This document shows, piece after piece, positions 6,093 to 7,866 of a stretch of 7,866 nucleotides of DNA. Both the position numbers and the translations under genes were made by a program. This stretch comes from Gallionellaceae bacterium UBA5126 (lineage in GTDB: Bacteria; Pseudomonadota; Gammaproteobacteria; Burkholderiales; Gallionellaceae). A model generated the notes under the pieces. It had not been told where the DNA came from. It made no database searches and was given only the letters and a program-made list of their open reading frames with translations. The DNA lies in NCBI GenBank assembly GCA_002414205.1, contig DHYQ01000033.1, positions 7,248 to 15,113 on the forward strand, in the 5' to 3' direction. The stretch's first letter is position 1. Each line of letters opens with the position of its first letter.

Positions 6093-6107
6093 GCTATAAT
6101 CCGCGCC
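6093..6107 (+). promoter_or_regulatory. Predicted promoter (-10 element and GC-rich discriminator) for the ZIP-rimO genes
   Basis: A perfect TATAAT at 6095-6100 is followed by the discriminator CCGCGCC. The 15-nt block GCTATAATCCGCGCC is identical to 4286-4300. No good -35 hexamer is visible 15-19 nt upstream and the TGn extension is absent, so strength may depend on an activator or on unseen upstream sequence. Transcription would start at about 6106-6108. Confidence 0.6.
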
Positions 6108-6128
6108 TTTCTTTTTTCCTTCCTTACC

Positions 6129-6905
6129 ATGAGTGTCCTGCTGTGGATTGTTGCGGCCAGTTTTATTGGCGGGGTGATGAGTATCGTGTGTGCGGCGCTG
6201 TTTGCCTTGAATGCTCGTCCGCACTGGATTAGCAGTTTGATTAGTTATGCCATCGGCGCGTTGCTAGGCGCGGTGTTTCTGGACATTTTGCCGGAGGCCA
6301 TCCAGTTGAGTGACAACGTGGCCCGCATCAGCGGCACGGTGCTGGGCGGGATTCTGCTGTTTTTCACGCTGGAAAAATTGCTGCTGTGGCGGCATTGTCA
6401 CCACGATCATTGCGAGGCGCACGAGCCGCACGCGCCGCACGCGCCGCATGAGCATGGTCGCACCGGGCTGATGATTATGGTCGGGGATACCTTTCACAAT
6501 TTCGTCGATGGCGTGATTATCGCGGCGGCGTTTTTGACGGACATTCACCTCGGCATTGTGACGGCGCTGGCGATCATCGCGCACGAGATTCCGCAGGAAG
6601 TGGGCGACTTCATGATTTTGCTGCATTCCGGTTATCGTAAATCGGTGGCGCTGCTGATGAATCTGGTGTCCAGTTTGGCGACGCTGATTGGCGGGGTGCT
6701 GGCCTATTACGCGCTGCAATCCATGCAGCATCTGGTGCCGACGCTGCTGGCGCTGGCGGCGTCCAGCATGATTTATGTCGCTGTGGCAGATTTGATTCCC
6801 GGCCTGCACAAACATACGCATTTGCGCGCGACCATCGAACAGGTGGTGATGATTGCGCTGGGCATCGGGTCGATTTTTGGTATCAATCAACTGGTCGGTG
6901 TGTGA
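6129..6905 (+). CDS. ZIP-family divalent metal transporter
   Basis: The 258-residue inner membrane protein imports zinc or a related divalent cation, as ZIP proteins do. About eight hydrophobic segments are visible: three in residues 1-87, a His-rich loop at 89-109, then five from about 112 to the end. The metal site is seen in TM4 as H123-N-F-V-D127-G and in TM5 as H152-E-I-P-Q-E157, closer to the HNF-x-DG / HE-x-P-x-E pattern of the LIV-1-like ZIP branch than to the HN-x-PEG form of ZupT. The loop HCHHDHCEAHEPHAPHAPHEH holds nine His and two Cys and probably binds metal. ATG at 6129 comes right after a pyrimidine-only tract with no Shine-Dalgarno sequence. No Zur-type operator was recognised. 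rimO follows after 30 nt, probably on the same transcript. Substrate specificity (Zn, Fe, Mn) is not settled by the motifs. Confidence 0.92.
   Translation: MSVLLWIVAASFIGGVMSIVCAALFALNARPHWISSLISYAIGALLGAVFLDILPEAIQLSDNVARISGTVLGGILLFFTLEKLLLWRHCHHDHCEAHEPHAPHAPHEHGRTGLMIMVGDTFHNFVDGVIIAAAFLTDIHLGIVTALAIIAHEIPQEVGDFMILLHSGYRKSVALLMNLVSSLATLIGGVLAYYALQSMQHLVPTLLALAASSMIYVAVADLIPGLHKHTHLRATIEQVVMIALGIGSIFGINQLVGV
6426..6452 (+). repeat. 9-bp tandem repeat encoding Pro-His-Ala units in the ZIP metal-binding loop
   Basis: CCGCACGCG occurs twice in tandem (6426-6443), followed by a third copy, CCGCATGAG, with two mismatches (6444-6452). It encodes P-H-A, P-H-A, P-H-E at residues 100-108. The unit is a whole number of codons, so gain or loss of copies would change the His count of the loop without breaking the frame. 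Confidence 0.8.
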
Positions 6906-6935
6906 CGCACGACCCATTCCAGATAGAGGTTTCAG

Positions 6936-7866
6936 ATGGCAATTTCTCTTCCTAAAGTCGGTTTCGTGTCGCTGGGCTGTCCCAAGGCGACGGTGGATTC
7001 CGAGCACATTCTGACCCGGCTGCGCGCCGAGGGGTATTTGATTTCCGGCAGTTATCAGGACGCCGATCTGGTGGTGGTCAACACCTGCGGCTTTATCGAC
7101 AGCGCAGTAGCGGAGTCGCTGGACGCCATTGGCGAAGCGCTGCATGAAAACGGCAAAGTGATCGTGACCGGCTGCTTGGGTGCCCGTGCCGACGTGGTGC
7201 TGGCGGCGCATCCCCGCGTGCTGGCGATTACCGGCCCGCACGCCACCGACGAGGTGATGGCGGCGGTGCATCAGCATTTGCCAGCACCGGAGCGCGTACC
7301 GTTCGCCGCGCTGCCGCCGCAAGGCGTGCGCCTGACGCCCAAGCATTACGCCTATCTGAAAATTTCCGAAGGCTGCAACCATCGCTGCACCTTCTGCATC
7401 ATCCCCAGCCTGCGCGGCGATTTGGTCAGCCGCCCGGTGGGCGACGTATTGGCCGAGGCGCAAAAACTGGTGCAATCCGGTGTGAAGGAATTGCTGGTGA
7501 TTTCGCAGGACACCAGCGCCTACGGCGTGGACATCAAATACCGCACCGGGTTTTGGGGCGGTAAGCCAGTCAAAACGCGTATGACCGAATTGGCGGTGGC
7601 GCTGGGCGAGATGGGCGTGTGGGTGCGCCTGCATTACGTTTACCCCTATCCGCATGTGGATGAAGTCATTCCGCTGATGGCCGAGGGCAAAATTCTGCCC
7701 TATCTGGACATCCCCTTCCAACACGCCAACCGCCGCATTCTCAAGCTGATGAAACGCCCTGGCGACAGCGACAACGTGCTGGCGCGCATCCGCCGCTGGC
7801 GCGAGATTTGCCCGGACTTGACCTTGCGCAGTACCTTTATCGTCGGCTTCCCCGGCGAAACCGAGG
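6936..7866 (+). CDS. rimO: RimO, ribosomal protein S12 methylthiotransferase (3' end outside window)
   Basis: The frame is open from ATG 6936 to the right edge, giving about 310 of the roughly 440 residues expected. RimO is a radical-SAM enzyme that adds a methylthio group to a conserved Asp of ribosomal protein S12. The N-terminal UPF0004 domain shows the three cluster cysteines: C15 in [13 protein letters not shown]51 in NTCGFID and C80 in VTGCLGAR. The radical-SAM motif is C147-NHR-C151-TF-C154 in [18 protein letters not shown]. Further RimO-typical stretches are [28 protein letters not shown] and [10 protein letters not shown]. The PSLRG and SQDT patterns favour RimO over MiaB. The start is set by AGAGG at 6925-6929, 6 nt before ATG. 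The C-terminal TRAM domain is beyond the window. Confidence 0.96.
   Translation, partial: MAISLPKVGFVSLGCPKATVDSEHILTRLRAEGYLISGSYQDADLVVVNTCGFIDSAVAESLDAIGEALHENGKVIVTGCLGARADVVLAAHPRVLAITGPHATDEVMAAVHQHLPAPERVPFAALPPQGVRLTPKHYAYLKISEGCNHRCTFCIIPSLRGDLVSRPVGDVLAEAQKLVQSGVKELLVISQDTSAYGVDIKYRTGFWGGKPVKTRMTELAVALGEMGVWVRLHYVYPYPHVDEVIPLMAEGKILPYLDIPFQHANRRILKLMKRPGDSDNVLARIRRWREICPDLTLRSTFIVGFPGETE

Noticed and set aside
6075..6102. A minus-strand stretch resembling a tRNA D-arm (TAGCTTAGTCGGTAGCGCC)
   Set aside because: The D-stem pairs poorly, and no anticodon stem, T-arm with TTCRANY loop or matching acceptor stem could be built around it. The same bases form the ZIP promoter.
6264..7724. 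A 486-codon open frame on the minus strand, longer than any complete + strand gene here
   Set aside because: It lies fully antisense to the ZIP and rimO genes, both of which have clear family motifs. Its His/Gln/Arg-rich translation has no domain pattern. It is a byproduct of GC-rich codon use.
1..7866. Insertion sequence, phage, integron or CRISPR content
   Set aside because: No transposase or integrase motifs, no regularly spaced direct repeats and no terminal inverted repeats around any gene were seen.

Overview
The window looks like ordinary chromosome from a GC-rich proteobacterium, most likely a betaproteobacterium. Grounds for this are the RimO, ZIP and FabF-like sequences, the -10 boxes of the form TAWAAT followed by a GCGC discriminator, and a degenerate intergenic repeat of a kind I recall as common in beta- and gammaproteobacteria. 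The lineage is inference from pattern recognition, not from a search. All real genes lie on the + strand and all are intact, except for the two cut by the window edges.

Region 1 (1-3384) is a four-gene operon with 4-nt stop/start overlaps at its three internal junctions. It encodes the end of a TolC-type outer membrane channel, a MacA-type periplasmic adaptor, a stand-alone MacB-type ATPase and a stand-alone MacB-type permease. Together they would form a tripartite ABC efflux or export machine in which the usually fused MacB is split in two. The adaptor carries an odd Gly/Lys/Asp/Pro-rich low-complexity insert.

Region 2 (3385-5876) begins with a sigma70-like promoter and holds three genes: an alpha/beta hydrolase whose nucleophile position is Cys instead of Ser, an acyl carrier protein with its own extended -10 promoter, and a FabF-like ketoacyl-ACP synthase. 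A strong intrinsic terminator closes the block. This ACP/KS pair lies away from the usual fabH-fabD-fabG-acpP-fabF cluster and suggests a dedicated acyl-chain pathway. The Cys hydrolase could act as its thioesterase or acyltransferase, which is inference.

Region 3 (5877-6128) is a non-coding spacer. It holds two degenerate REP-like units and a promoter sharing a 15-bp block with the ACP promoter. The predicted mRNA leader of the next gene is almost entirely pyrimidine and has no Shine-Dalgarno sequence.

Region 4 (6129-7866) holds a ZIP-family metal transporter with a His-rich cytosolic-type loop, followed 30 nt later by rimO (ribosomal protein S12 methylthiotransferase), which runs off the right edge.

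No RNA gene, insertion sequence, CRISPR array or phage signature was seen. The best candidate for something less described is the Cys-nucleophile hydrolase + ACP + KS block, possibly together with the upstream export operon.
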